A stretch of 64,000 nt of DNA from Helianthus annuus (lineage: Eukaryota > Streptophyta > Magnoliopsida > Asterales > Asteraceae): positions 127,829,518 to 127,893,517 of the forward strand of contig NC_035433.2 of assembly GCF_002127325.2 (NCBI RefSeq). Direction: 5' to 3'. How positions within the stretch are numbered: the first letter of the stretch is position 1; every line of letters begins with the position of its first letter. A program made the position numbers and the translations under genes. This document shows positions 1 through 11,722 of this stretch, piece after piece. Under the pieces are notes generated by a model, which worked only from the letters and a program-made list of their open reading frames with translations, was not told where the DNA came from and made no database searches.

Positions 1-158
1 TTGCATTATAGCAAAATGTGTTAAACTTGTATTGACAATACAGTAAAATGCAACAGTTTGTTAGGTTTCATGTTACAAGTAATTTTTTTTTAACTTATAC
101 GTGTTAAAATTTATTAACAATACAATGTTTTCTAAAAGACTCGTGACCTTTTTTGTAG

Positions 159-274
159 GTATTCATGCGGACGAGGAATTTTATGTTCACCACACACCCA
201 ATGGCACTAGAATGTGGTGTTCTAATGTTCCTATTGTTTTAAAGCCTGTTGTTGGTTGTGTATATGAAACGTAG
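159..274 (+). pseudogene. FAR1-like MULE transposase N-terminal exon fragment
   Basis: An acceptor-like ttttttgtag at 149-158 is followed by an open stretch of 37 codons ending at TAG 272-274. The translation contains FYVHHTPNGTRMWCSNVP, which parallels YETPNGTRYWTPIVP in the second exon of the transposase at 3,545. This is the segment just before the FAR1 DNA-binding domain. The rest of the gene is missing from this element, so it is a relic. Confidence 0.5.
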
Positions 275-299
275 AAGAACGTTACACATAATGTAATAC

Positions 300-860
300 T
301 TATTGCTCATTTTTTTTGTTTACTGGGTGTTTACATTTTTTGAAATTATACAGAAAATGTATGTTTACACGTGGTGTAACTTCATATATATGTATAATAT
401 ATGTAACATCTTTTTTGTAGTGTACGTACCAACATGTAACATCTTTTTCTAGGAAGACGACTTTTGTAACAATGTGATATAATATAACACTTTGTGTCGG
501 AGGAGAAAGAAAAGAAAACGCGTTACACTATTATGTATGTGGATATCCTTTAAATGGTAAAAAAACAAACATTTTTTCTTGTATACTGGGTGTTTACATT
601 TTTTGAAATTATACAGAAAATGTAACCTTATTTTTTTTATTTTTTTTTTTTTGTAAAATGTTACATATAATGTAATACTTATTGCTCATTTTATAGAATG
701 TAACCTTAATAAGATGGTACATATAAAGTAACATTTTTCCTCATTGGTTACATTTTTTTTTTTTTTGTAAAATGTTACATATAATGTAATATTTATTGCT
801 CATTTGTAGAATGTAACCTTAATAAGATGTACATATAAAGTAACATATAATGTAACCTTA
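300..860. repeat. AT-rich repeats built on TTACATATAATGTAA
   Basis: The palindrome-like block ttacatataatgtaa recurs (about 662, 775 and 845) together with atagaatgtaaccttaataagatg and tactgggtgtttacattttttg, each present two or three times with small changes. No coding potential is visible. The segment is the non-coding part of the leftmost MULE. Confidence 0.6.
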
Positions 861-1931
861 TTCAACGTGTATATCCAGTTTTTCACCTAATGCTTTTACG
901 TTTATTTGTTATATACAACACCGGTGGCCCAAACACCGATAAATTAAAAAAAAAGTATCGTAAAAAAACTTTATGAATAAAATACTTAAGTTACAAAATT
1001 TTGCCCCCACAAATGTTAAGGTGCAACATTATTATATAACCTAACAACGCATACAACACACTTGTTCCCTAAAAAACAAAATACTTAAGTTACAAAAATA
1101 CTTTTTTCTTTTCTTTCAAATCCTTTGCTGGTGTGTCCGATTCACTGCCTTCCAACACTGTTACAAAATAAATTGTCAAACATAAATGTAACAAATCATC
1201 TAACAATTTAATGTTACATACCAATTAGTTTCTTTATTTCAAATTAATTGTCAAACATAAATGTAATCTTTTCTTCCCAATAGAACAATTTTTGATCATG
1301 TATTCACCCAAAAAACTGTTGTATCCAAGCGATTAAGAAGTGAGATTATTCAAAAGAAAGTAAAGAGGAACAAAGAGGGTCAAAAGATTTTTTGTCATTG
1401 ATATTGAATGCAAGATAATCCGAGACTGTTTCCAAGAAGTTGTTCACATTATTCAAAACTAACTATTTTGAGATTATTCAAAAGAAAGTAAAAACCCTAA
1501 CTTAACTGATTAAAGGAAAAAATTCCAATCAACTGAATAAAACCGTAAAAAACCAATAGATCGAACACCAATAATTAATACCCAAATCACCATCTATAAT
1601 CATATTCCTCAAAAAAAAAACTCAATTCGCTTAAAGATCTAAAACAAAAATAAAAATAAAAAAATAAAACATGAATTGAATAAATTAAAGAAACTAACTA
1701 GCGTTTTTTGCTGAATATTTCTGGCGATTTTTGAATATCTCCGGCGATTGTTGAATATCTCCGGCAATTGTTGCTCAGTATTATGGTTTTTGTAGAATCA
1801 CTCCTGTGAATTTGGGTATGGATGAAGAGGGGTGGATGAAGATTGTGAAGGAGAGAGAATGTGTTTTGGGATTTTGAATAAATGAAGACTGGTAGGTTTA
1901 GTGTAATGATGAAGCAAGATGTGATGTTTCT
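861..1931. other. AT-rich non-coding part of the leftmost MULE
   Basis: No open reading frame of note is present. At 1,710-1,790 there are three imperfect copies of a short unit containing ttgaatatctccggcgatt. The text resembles the UTR-like sequence near the right end of the 10-kb MULE (ttcggcgatt and cgccgccg around 12,090-12,140). Confidence 0.4.
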
Positions 1932-1948
1932 TACACATGAAGAGTTTT

Positions 1949-2085
1949 TTTTTTTGGGTAAAGGGTTACCCCGGTGAATTTTATTAAAAAGAATAAAGAA
2001 TCACGCAAGTGTACCAAAGTAGCACACAAGAACTAGACTTGGCATACCAAGACTAGCACAACCAAACAAACTCAAACATAACAAC
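1949..2085 (-). mobile_element. 5'-truncated LINE 3' end, 137 bp
   Basis: A T run (poly-A on minus) leads into gggtaaagggttaccccggtg, typical of plant LINE 3' tails. The insert is flanked by an exact 17-bp duplication, tacacatgaagagtttt, at 1,932-1,948 and 2,086-2,102. The duplication plus poly-A marks it as a target-primed reverse transcription product. Confidence 0.75.
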
Positions 2086-2301
2086 TACACATGAAGAGTT
2101 TTGTTTGTTTGTAAGAGAAGTTGTATCATTTTTCCAATATTAACCTTAACGTACATGAAATGTATTAAAAAATAGAAATAAAGGGATACAAAAGCATCTG
2201 ATGCCCCAAAGTGAATCTCAACCATCAATCAAGTTTGATCAATGGTTATTAATGGGTTTTCAGGGTTTAGTCAACTCAAGTGAGTTTTCAATTTATCCTT
2301 G

Positions 2302-2305
<4 letters not shown>

Positions 2306-2371
<66 letters not shown>
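2306..2371. repeat. (TA)n array
   Basis: About 33 uninterrupted TA units lie exactly between the right end of one MULE and the left end of the 10-kb MULE. The array hides any 9-11 bp target duplication, which would itself be TA-only. Confidence 0.97.
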
Positions 2372-2374
<3 letters not shown>

Positions 2375-2440
2375 ATTAGGTTCAAACGTGAACATTTTCT
2401 CCAGCGTGAACTGCGTGAACTCTTTTGAACCATTGATTTC
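2371..2440 (+). repeat. Left terminal inverted repeat of the 10-kb MULE
   Basis: The repeat pairs with the complement of 12,373-12,441. Blocks shared in order are taggRtRaggttc, cgtgaaca, gcgtgaactgcgtgaac and tgaaccRttgatt. Two or three direct copies of gcgtgaac inside the repeat could be transposase binding sites. Confidence 0.85.
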
Positions 2441-3088
2441 ATATCCAGTTGATAAGGGTAAGATTGTAACTTTATATAAATATTGATTTTTAATTATTAT
2501 CTTATTAATTTCAAATTCATATCATAATTTCAGTTACAATTTCCGTAAACAAGGAGAATTATAGAATCTTAAATTTCAATTTTTTATTAAAGATTATCTT
2601 AACATATTTTATATTTATCAAAATATATTTCATAATCTTTTCATATCATAATCTTCAGTTACAATTTCTTCCGTAAACGATATCTTCATGATCAACAATT
2701 CTAGATGATAAATATCATCCACAGTTCACGATTTTTAGGATTAGGTCGCCGGACATCGTCTTCTTTCAAAAACCTGAAATCGTGCCGGACATCAACCTTT
2801 TCAAGGACCTGAAAATATCGCCGTTTTTTTATTTTTGCTGAGTAAGTCTTCTCTAATCGCTGGATATCAGCAGTAACATTCATCTTTTTTGCTTAATTCG
2901 CCGTCAGACGCCGGAAATCGAAAATTATGCCGGAATAAATTTCCGGCGAATATGTTCCAATTACGTCTTGAATATTGACTGAGAACTTGAATGTTTATTT
3001 TATGTAATTAAATTGATGTCGTTTTGAATACATTGCTGAACATATTTGAGTTTTTTTTCCGGCAGGTGCTATTGTATCAAGATCATTC

Positions 3089-6000
3089 ATGGCCGACCCA
3101 GAAATCGACAATCTCAATTCTGACCAAAACATTGGCGATAATATATTCGTTACAACAATGGATCATCCAGGTACCAAGATTCGAATTATAGTTTTAGTCT
3201 TTTGTTGGTTGAACTAGAGTTTTCAGTCATATTTTTTCCTGTGTATAACTATTAGTTCCGTAGTACACATGTGTACTGGTATGTTTTATTTAATCCATAA
3301 CGATAGTACACATGTGCATAATACACGGTATTTTACATGTCAATAGAGTATAACATGATAGTACACATGTGTATAATACACGGATGGTAGACATGTGACC
3401 AGTAGACATGTGCATAATTCATGTGTATAATACACGGTATTTACATGTCAATAGTGTATGACATGAGCTCTTCGGGTTTGGAACCCCAAACCATTGTTTG
3501 TCTTTGTTTTTTTTTTTAATTAATTTTTTATTGTAATTTGGCAGAGTCGGTTGCTAGCAATGTCTACGAAACGCCAAATGGGACTAGGTACTGGACACCC
3601 ATTGTCCCCCATGGAGACAAACCGTCTTTGAAAGCTAGATTTACTACGATTGAACAAGCAGTTGCAATGTACGAGGAGTACGCACAACTTGCAGGATTTG
3701 GAACCCGTTTGGTACTTCGAAAAAAGTAAAAATAGGCAACGAGGTAATTACGACTCGGCGATACGTTTTATGCTCTAGGGCGCCAGTGAACAAACATAAA
3801 CATAAAGAAACTAACCCTGATGATATTGACTCAACTTCACCATCGCGTCGTTCCAATGTTAAAGTTACAGATTGTAAGGCATGTGTGAAGTTTCGTCGTA
3901 TAAAAAAGTCAACTGATTATGAAATCTATGGTTTTGTTGAACAACACAACCATGGGTTTACCTCTCCCGAGAATCTTGACTTATCACTAAAGCGAAGAAA
4001 GCTTGATTTTTCTACACAAGATTTCATAGCAAAGTGCCGCAATGCTAATCTTGGCCCTACCAAATCCCACAAGGTACATGTTGCAATAAAAGGTGGTCAC
4101 CATAATGTTCACGGTACCGTTGTGGACTATAAAAATTGTGGCTGTGACATTCGAGATTTTATTGGCGATAGAGACGCGCAAATGATAATTGACAAGCTCA
4201 AAGCGAAAATAAAGTTAATTACACTTTCGATACCCATACTGATGATATGGAACTTCGGTTAATTTTTTGGTGTGATGGCGCTTCTAAACTAAACTACGAA
4301 GCGTTCGGTGATGTTTTGGCGTTCGACGCAATGTATCATACAAATATGTGAGTTTTTAAAAATTTCATTTATGAAATTCTTACACTTGTTGGTTATCAGT
4401 TACAGTTGAAAACTTTTTTCCAAACAGGTACGATATGATTTTTGTGCCTTTCACGGGAGTTGACCATCATAAAAAGTGCACAATATTTGGGGCTGGGTTG
4501 TTACATAATGAGACTATTGAATCATACACATGGCTACTCAAAAATTTCTTCAAGCACACAATGGAAAACAGCCACTCTTGATATTAACTGATCAGGATTG
4601 TGCTATGAAACAAGCTGTCGCCAACGTATTTGACAAGTCCATCCACAGACTATGTATGTGGCACATTATTCAAAAGTTGCCAGCAAGGGTATTTGTTTCA
4701 AACATCTATACGGCATAATGCCCTTACTTTGTACACATAGTTTTAAATATGGCATTTTAACTAAATGTACACATGTGTATTATTAGCTATAATTCGTACG
4801 TACACATGTGTACACCGGAGTTCTATGATGGTGACATCGTTTTTTTTTCTTTATTTTCTAGATCAAGGGTAACGACAAAAGGAACGCGGAAATCAAGAAA
4901 AAATTCCACAAACTTGTATGGAATGTTTACATCAAACCAGAAACCTTTGAAAAGAGATGGCATTTACTTATTGCTGAGTACGGTTTGGAAGAGCATTCTT
5001 AGTTGACTGAGATGTATTCGATTCGTGAACAGTGGATCCCAGGATATTTTCGTGAAATACCTATGTGTACGTTAATGAAGACCACTTCTAGGTGCGAAAG
5101 CGCTAACCATTTGTTCAAATCAAACTCTAGTCCACACAATACGTTGGTACAGTTTATGTTGTGCTACGATACGTCCGTCGATGGGTTACGAAATGACCAA
5201 CGTGAACTCTCTTATCAAACAGACACCACTAATCCAGAATACAAAACTAAATGGCCGATCGAACGTCATGCAAACGTAATTTATACTAGAAAAGTATTCT
5301 TGGATGTCCAAAAGGAAATTCTCAAGGGTAAGGAGAACAACTACATTGCTGAACGATCAATATCAGATGGAGTAAACTGTTTCGTGATTGCTCACCAAGA
5401 TCAGACATCAGAAGTTTTAAATGAGTTCAAGGTTAGCAACTAACACTTACAATATACTTTTTCTTTAATACATTTTTTCCAGCAATTCACCCTTAAATTG
5501 CAGGTCACGTTTAACAAAGAAGATCTATCAGTTACCTGCAAGTGTATGGGTTTCACCCGAAATGGATATCTAGGTCGTCATGTGTTCTGCGTACTTGGCC
5601 ATCATAACGTACATAAGATTCCAACACAATATATTCACCCAAGATGGAGGAGAGATGCTATTCCTAGCAGTGTGTATAGCCTTGAGAACAGGTTATCTGT
5701 TGAACAAAGCAGTAGCGGAAGATTATGGCGCAACATATTAGATAATTTGGAAATGTGTAGAGACAGAGTGAGAGGCAAGATTGATAAATTAGAGGAACTC
5801 AATGCTCAAGTACAGGCATTAAAAGATAAGATCTTTGCAGAAGTTCCATATGATCTGGAAGTTAATATGAAGGCTGTCGTCTACCAGGAAATTCTTTCGC
5901 ATGCCATACCAGAGGAGCTCTCGTGTACTGCACCGAAGAAAATCCGTAACAAAGGCTGTGGAAAGCATAAACGACTGGTTGGCTCAAAGGAAATAGCAAT

Positions 6001-6268
6001 AAAGAAATTCAAAAAAAAGAGAAGAAAATGTAGTGTTTGTGGGAAACGGGTAAGGAAGCATGATAAAAGGAATTGTCCAACTTAAAAGGGTAAACCAACG
6101 AAGGATGATTCATCTACCGAAGAAGTTGACGAGGAAGAAGACGATGACCATTATGAGTACGACGAAGGAAATGAAACCGGTATTGATGGCGAAGGAAACG
6201 AAACCGGTACTGATAGCGAAGGAAACGAAACCGGTACTGATGGTGAAGATAACGATAGTGACAGCTAG
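3089..6268 (+). pseudogene. FAR1/MURA-type MULE transposase, decayed
   Basis: Exon 1 is 3,089-3,170 (donor gtacca). Exon 2 starts at 3,545 after gcag and holds the FAR1 DNA-binding domain. Next comes a MULE transposase domain, with FDAMYHTN at about 4,325-4,348 and LTDQDCAMK at about 4,580. A SWIM zinc finger lies around 5,535-5,590, and a CSVCGK...NCP knuckle near 6,030-6,080. Introns lie near 4,348-4,427, 4,690-4,860 and 5,430-5,503. Breaks that I see: frameshifts near 3,710, 4,215 and 4,545, an in-frame TAG near 5,001, and a TAA at 6,083-6,085 followed by an open acidic tail to 6,268. Families of this type run 600-850 residues. The element can no longer make this protein whole. Confidence 0.85.
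3263..3440. repeat. Palindrome cluster in transposase intron 1
   Basis: GTACACATGTGTAC or close variants occur at about 3,263, 3,306 and 3,361, with gtagacatgtg at about 3,388 and 3,403. They alternate with ataatacacgg and tttacatgtcaatagtgta. All lie inside the intron. Confidence 0.8.
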
Positions 6269-6445
6269 AAATTTTCTTGAACTTACAAACATTTTGAGAA
6301 CAATTTGTTGAACCTTTTATTTGTATTGTTTTTTGATTTTTATTTTAGTGTTTGATAATTGTTTTTGTGATTGCTTGATGCAAATTTGTTATTGACTTTG
6401 TTTGATGCATAATAAGTGTTTTTGTGTTTGTTTGATGCATATTTG

Positions 6446-6830
6446 TTATTGACTTTCTTTTGATGCATAATACCACCTGCAATCACTTACAGTAACATTC
6501 CTTTTTGTTAGAAAAAAACGTCCACAAAGACCTGATCAACATTCATGTTTGTTGGAAAAATCATAACATGAAAAACGTACACTTGTGTACTTATACGCTA
6601 TTATGTTATTGACTTTATTTGATGCATAATACAACCTGTAATCACTTACAATAACATTCCTGTTTGTTAGAAAAAAAAACGTCCACAAAGACTTAATCAC
6701 CATTCCATTTTGTTGGAAAAATCATAACATGAAAACCGTACACTTGTGTACTGGTATGATATTATGTTCGTACACATGTGTATTGTATGTTTACCTCATA
6801 AGTACACATGTGTAACTGGTTTACACATGT
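6446..6830. repeat. Tandem 160-bp duplication plus palindrome cluster
   Basis: The block starting gttattgactttc at 6,445 is repeated at 6,605 (period 160), each copy ending cgtacacttgtgtact. It is followed by gtacacatgtgta near 6,770 and 6,801. It fills the spacer between the 3' ends of the convergent transposase and protease genes. Confidence 0.8.
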
Positions 6831-7107
6831 TACAACTCTGCTCATTTTTTTACTATGTGAAAGCCTTTAACTACATTCAAGAAAATTACCCACACTATAC
6901 GTACATAACGAACCTTTCAAATACTTTGACAGCCCAAATAACTTTACTAATGTCTGATAAAATATTATTACAATGTTTCATAAAAGTAACAAACTACCAA
7001 ACCATCAAACGCTTCTACTATAGCAATCACCACATTTGGTGCTAAAGACAGAATACGAAAAATTCAAACCAAAAAAACGTTAACTATTGTTAACCAATAT
7101 AGACGTG

Positions 7108-8125
7108 CTAAAAGCAACCTATTCCGTGCGTCTTTTCATGTTCGGCTGCTTCATCCAACACGCGACTACGGTGCTTGTTAGCCTCTGAAGTAACTAGCTT
7201 TATTGCGTACTTTTTCCTCAAATTTGTCAAGCACGCCTTCTTCTCCCTATGGGTTAGTGGGAACCCACTATCCCACTTCTCGGTTGTTACCCCAAACCAC
7301 GTCTCCATATGCCTCATGACAAACACTCCGCAATCCACGGAGTTGTAGACTGTCTTCCATTCAAACTCCAACCTTACCACGTCCGCAATCTGAATTTCTG
7401 CACTCTTAGGATGATTCACCATTTTCAAATACTTACAGAAAATGTCTTTCTGAAACCAAAACATAATGTAATAACCAGTTAAAATGTGTTCACTAACAAC
7501 TGACCTAGTTTACGTATTTAACTGCTACATACCACTTTGTAAGGCGTACTCTTTTGGAAGTAGTTGTCGTTGTTGATCAGGTGGATGGGGCTTTCGCTTG
7601 CGTCCATGTTGTCAATTACCGTTATCGCGTTGCTTTCCATATCAAAGCTCATCAAGTAAAAATGGTTATACTCAAGGATCGGAAAGCATATGACACAATA
7701 CTCGGACAAACTCATTAACGATTCTTTTTGGTCAACAACCAAGAACAAGGCACTTTTGAATTTCTCAACACGCCCAGCTTCTCCGTGGTTCCTGTTCAAT
7801 AACATATCCTCGTCCTGAACGCACAAATAACAACCAATTTAAATTTCAATATTCTGTCACGCATACTTTACCATAAACTTCAAACTCATAATACACAGTT
7901 TCACTTACAAAACAATTTGTATGGCCGAACAATCGCGGCTTTATTCCTTTGACTTTATCAGCATCCCCGAAAATATTAGATCCGCTGATTCGCTCCTTTT
8001 CCTCATAGTTTAGCATTGACGCAAAGCCATTTATTACTCCATCATTAATCCACTTACTTGGTTGTAAATCCAACATTTGAAAATGGTACAACCCAACGCC
8101 ACTTTCAGTTTCGAAAACCAATTTT
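7108..8125 (-). CDS. Ulp1-like (C48) cysteine protease, catalytic exons
   Basis: There are three exons on minus: 8,125-7,909 (acceptor tttgtag, donor gtaagtga), 7,814-7,533 (donor gtatgtag) and 7,449-7,108. Reading phase is kept across both introns. The catalytic residues of the family are all visible: His in NHFYLMSFDM, Asp in VIDNMD and Cys in NSVDCGVFVM. Ulp1-type enzymes cleave SUMO or related modifiers. The role of MULE-borne copies is unsettled. The protease domain reads open throughout, unlike the transposase of the same element. Upstream exons are listed separately, and one of them has a stop. Confidence 0.8.
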
Positions 8126-8601
8126 CTACAAAAGATGACAGTATTATCAGCAATGCGTTCAGTTAACCGTATCTACCGTAAATAACAAGCATACGAGTAC
8201 AACTGTGTACCAAACCACATACACATGACTAACATGCAATATACAGGGTACACATGTGTAATCATGCAATACGCGCTCACATAAATAACAACATTCACAG
8301 GGTACACATGTGTACTTCTAGTTACTGTTTTATAGTACACATGTGTACAATATACAAACCTATTTCATACACACGTGTAATCTGTAGTTCCAGACATGTT
8401 CTTCAACATTAATATTGTGTGTACAATATACAAACCTATTTCGTACACACGTGTAATCCGTAGTTCCAGACATGTTCTTCAACATTAATTGATTATTAGT
8501 ATATACCAACATATACCAACATATACACGTGTGCACATTCAATACTCATTCAGTTTTCTAAAACGAGAATCATCCTTACGCATTCGTCCTCGCAACCTCG
8601 T
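8126..8601. repeat. Protease intron rich in ACACATGTGT-type palindromes
   Basis: Near 8,249, 8,301 and 8,335 there is gtacacatgtgta, and near 8,369 and 8,440 tacacacgtgtaat inside a 76-bp tandem duplication (tatttcatac at 8,361, tatttcgtac at 8,437). Further variants lie at about 8,190 and 8,523. The exact left limit of this intron is unclear because an in-frame TGA (8,602-8,604) lies just upstream. Confidence 0.7.
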
Positions 8602-9126
8602 TCAGTTCCGTTTCAACCGCATTTTTTCCCCATTCTTTTTCCCTTTCTTTTTCTTTGGTTGGGCGACCCTATCATACAAAACAACATTATTAAAAATAAC
8701 TTAAAATATGAAAAATTTAACAATTCTCCCAGATTAAAAATATACATACTCGGTGTCGTTCGCGCAACTTGACAAATATCTCCATAAGACCTTTTCGTTT
8801 TTGTCCAACCAGGTGTTGATATTCACGGATCTGTGCAAGAACGGAGACTGCCCGTATTTCGATATCTTTTTCTTCCGCTTTCCCTTCCCTTCAGCCTCCT
8901 TGACTTCCGCCTGCTTTTGTATGAATGGATTTCTTTCAGTCACAGCATTTTGCGGGCACGGGTCGTCCTGCGTGATACCAAGACTGAACGACGGAATGTC
9001 ATTCAGCTTCTGCGTATCATATGCACCTTCCATAACATCCTCCAAAACATCCACTGATTTCATCATAATCTGCGTGAACGTTGATGCTATATGTGGCGTC
9101 CCAAGACCATCTACCTCTTCATTCAT
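8602..9126 (-). CDS. Upstream exons of the Ulp1-like gene
   Basis: One exon runs 9,126-8,750 (donor gtatgtata), and the next begins at 8,668 after tgatag. Both read in one phase. The first ends ...SSCANDTE and carries a basic stretch and SKYGQSPF, a motif I associate with plant MULE-borne Ulp1 proteins. The second gives VAQPKKKKKGKKNGEK, a nuclear-localisation-like basic run. It then meets TGA at 8,602-8,604, although an open basic stretch (RLRGRMRKDD) follows in frame. So the gene is either slightly broken or spliced differently here. Confidence 0.55.
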
Positions 9127-9232
9127 TTCTACATCATTGCCTTTTACATTCGCACCTAAACAATTAGATTAACCTAAGCTTATAACATTGACTTAAACAA
9201 CTTACACATAATAATTAACAAACACAATAATA

Positions 9233-11020
9233 TTAACTACCACTTTTTACACCAGTCGGACTAACAAAGCCGTCCGATTCGCCTTTCTCGCCAACTGCAG
9301 ATCTGTTGAATATGCTTTTGTATCGCGCAAGAATATCAATGACGGGATCACTTTTCGGATAAGCAGTAATAAACTGGTTTATCGCAACCTTCGTTCTACC
9401 TTTAACATCTTCTGCGTCGTCACACATTGCAAGAATGCTTGAAACATACCCCATCACATTTAAACAAAATATTAAGACTGTACGATAACAAGTGTACACT
9501 AATGTACTTTCTCGATTAAAAAATATTCACCCTCGTCTAACTCATACCTCAACTGAACATGTATCGAAGGATACAGGTCCCTTTTCAACTTCATCCTTCG
9601 ATAAATCAACCGCTTCTTCTTCGACATGTACATCACCATCTACATGGAACTCTTGGAGTTCTCTAAGTTCACCCATACCAAACCCTCCGTTCTTGGAGTT
9701 CTCTAAGTTCACCCATAACACGAACCGCTTCATATAGCTTATTAGGCGATGTCCTCGTTTGTATACTTGGTAGATCGTCCTCTGCCTTCACTTTTTTTTC
9801 AGCATTTGGCGATTTTTTGCTTTTCCTCTTTTTCAGGTTGAACATCACACCAACTACGTTATCCTTATCATCATCATCTTCTGCAACTATTTTCAACAAA
9901 ATTTAAAAAAAAATTACAATCTGCCTAACACAATACCATACAAAATACAAAACATTTTTAAAAAAAAATCATACCTTTGTTTCAACATCCTTTTCGTCTT
10001 TATCATTCAAAGACGACCCAAACGACATTCCAATATCACCTTTCTTTCGCGAACCTAAATAATAAGATATTAAAAATTGTATTAAAAAATCAAGTACACA
10101 TGTGTACATTCAAACTCCACATCATACCTAAACTTTCCTTTTGTAATACAACACCAGTCGGTTTGCTATTTAAACTTGTCGGTTGTGTACTCTGACTTTC
10201 TTTTATAACAACTGTAGACAATCATAACAAACTCATTTAAATGGAATCACATTATCAATATAGATGTTGTTACTTTAAATTGAAATACAATTAATTTACC
10301 TTCCGGTACATCAGCGAACGGAACACTAACGGGTTTCATTTTTTGTCTTGTCCCCTTTTTCTTCGATAACCTTTTCGCTCTCTGCCACCCATTTAAACTT
10401 TTCAATCTCTGCTGACTATCGCCGGTTGAACCTGCATTATCCGCTAGAACGATTTTGCATTACATTTTCTTCAAATATTATCATGCTATTTTGTAACTAA
10501 AGTTTTAAATTATTGTTACTTGCCTTTGCCATTAATCAACCCAGCTTCACACGGTTGTTCCCTCTTTTTCCCCGGATTCCTTTCACATATACCATGGTCA
10601 ATTTTTCCATGATCAACACCTACGGGCACCATTACAAAAAACATACATACAAAACCTTAAATTTAAAACAATAACATTATTAAACACATTTCTTCACAAT
10701 TACCATCATCTTTCTTATCGCGTACGTCCAAATCCTTTGCATGATCCTTCGGTTTCGAACAGTCCCTTGATTCTTTTAACATCTTTGAACCTTTTTTAAA
10801 AACAACAAAATTAATCACGTATACAAAACTTACAAAACACAACATAAAATCAATTTAGATAAAACATTTATATTAAATTATAGACTATTAACTTTAAAAC
10901 ATTTTCACCTATGTTGTCCGTTTCTTCATCATCCGAACATTCAATGGGGCAATCTATTGTGTTACTAAATCTACTTGCCAAAATACGAGCTATCCTCTCG
11001 CTTTTTCCACCTACAAAATT
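9233..11020 (-). CDS. Probable N-terminal small exons of the Ulp1-like gene
   Basis: Short open blocks on minus are separated by AT-rich spacers, many bounded by ctac/ctta on the + strand (complementary to splice signals): 9,499-9,233, about 9,899-9,542, and further blocks near 10,440-10,310, 10,620-10,525, 10,790-10,705 and 11,015-10,910. Predicted peptides are charged and low in complexity, with many Lys, Asp and Ser residues. Two 28-bp copies of ttggagttctctaagttcaccc sit at about 9,652 and 9,693. Exon limits are tentative. No known domain is recognised. Confidence 0.4.
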
Positions 11021-11199
11021 AAGTTACATACGTTCCTATTAAATTTATTACCACCTATATTCAATCAATTTATTCTTTACATCTTTCAAAAAAATTAAAA
11101 CTTACGTCTTCTCATTGTTACGTTTCGAACCTACAAAATGTAAACACAAATGAAATTACTAATACGTAAAACTTTAACCGTTGCAGTGACATCACGATA

Positions 11200-11722
11200 T
11201 GGTACACAAATGTAACATCATTATTCAACCCAAAAATAGCACTTACAAAGGCAGCCAACTACATAATAGGCATAACATATCACTTGTCAATATGATTACA
11301 CAGTTTCATACAGATACACATGTGTACACATTTTCATGCCATTCATATTCATATGATCACACAATTTTGGGTACACATGTACACATGTGTACTTTGGAAA
11401 ACTACTTCTAGATCAGTTAAAACCATGGCATAAACCCCTACTTGTGATTAACAAAACTTTTAAGTAAACAAAATCAACACACAAAACAGAAATAATTAAA
11501 GTATCCCTATGTACACCAGTGTACATCTCGAACTAAACAACATACACAGGTGTACTACTTTGGAAAACTACTTCTGGATCAGTTAAAACCATGGCATAAA
11601 CCCCTACTTGTGATTAACAAAACTTTTAAGTACACAAAATCAACACACAAAACAGAAATAATTAAAGTATCCCTATGTACACTAGTGTACATCTCGAACT
11701 AAACAACATACAAAGGTGTACT
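11200..11722. repeat. 166-bp tandem duplication with palindromes
   Basis: The block starting actttggaaaactacttct at 11,391 is repeated at 11,557 (period 166). Each copy contains gtacac(c/t)agtgtac and ends near a caggtgtact-type variant. Upstream, 11,312 and 11,371-11,393 hold atacacatgtgtac and ggtacacatgtacacatgtgta. This is the promoter-side non-coding part of the protease gene. Confidence 0.8.

Larger units (their letters stand above)
1..2305. mobile_element. MULE, right-hand part (left end outside window)
   Basis: The segment ends in ...ATCCTTGCCCT directly against a TA array, the same arrangement as the ends of the neighbouring MULEs. Its terminal sequence, read inward, includes aaccctgaaaaccc and a gatcaatggtt-like block that resembles the left end of the element at 12,481. 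It contains a FAR1-like exon fragment near its left side and a long non-coding part. The left terminus and its TSD are not in the window. I infer a deleted, non-autonomous MULE, and the family link is by eye only. Confidence 0.5.

Noticed and set aside
2201..2486. Peptides with long YIYIYI runs
   Set aside because: Translations of the TA array.
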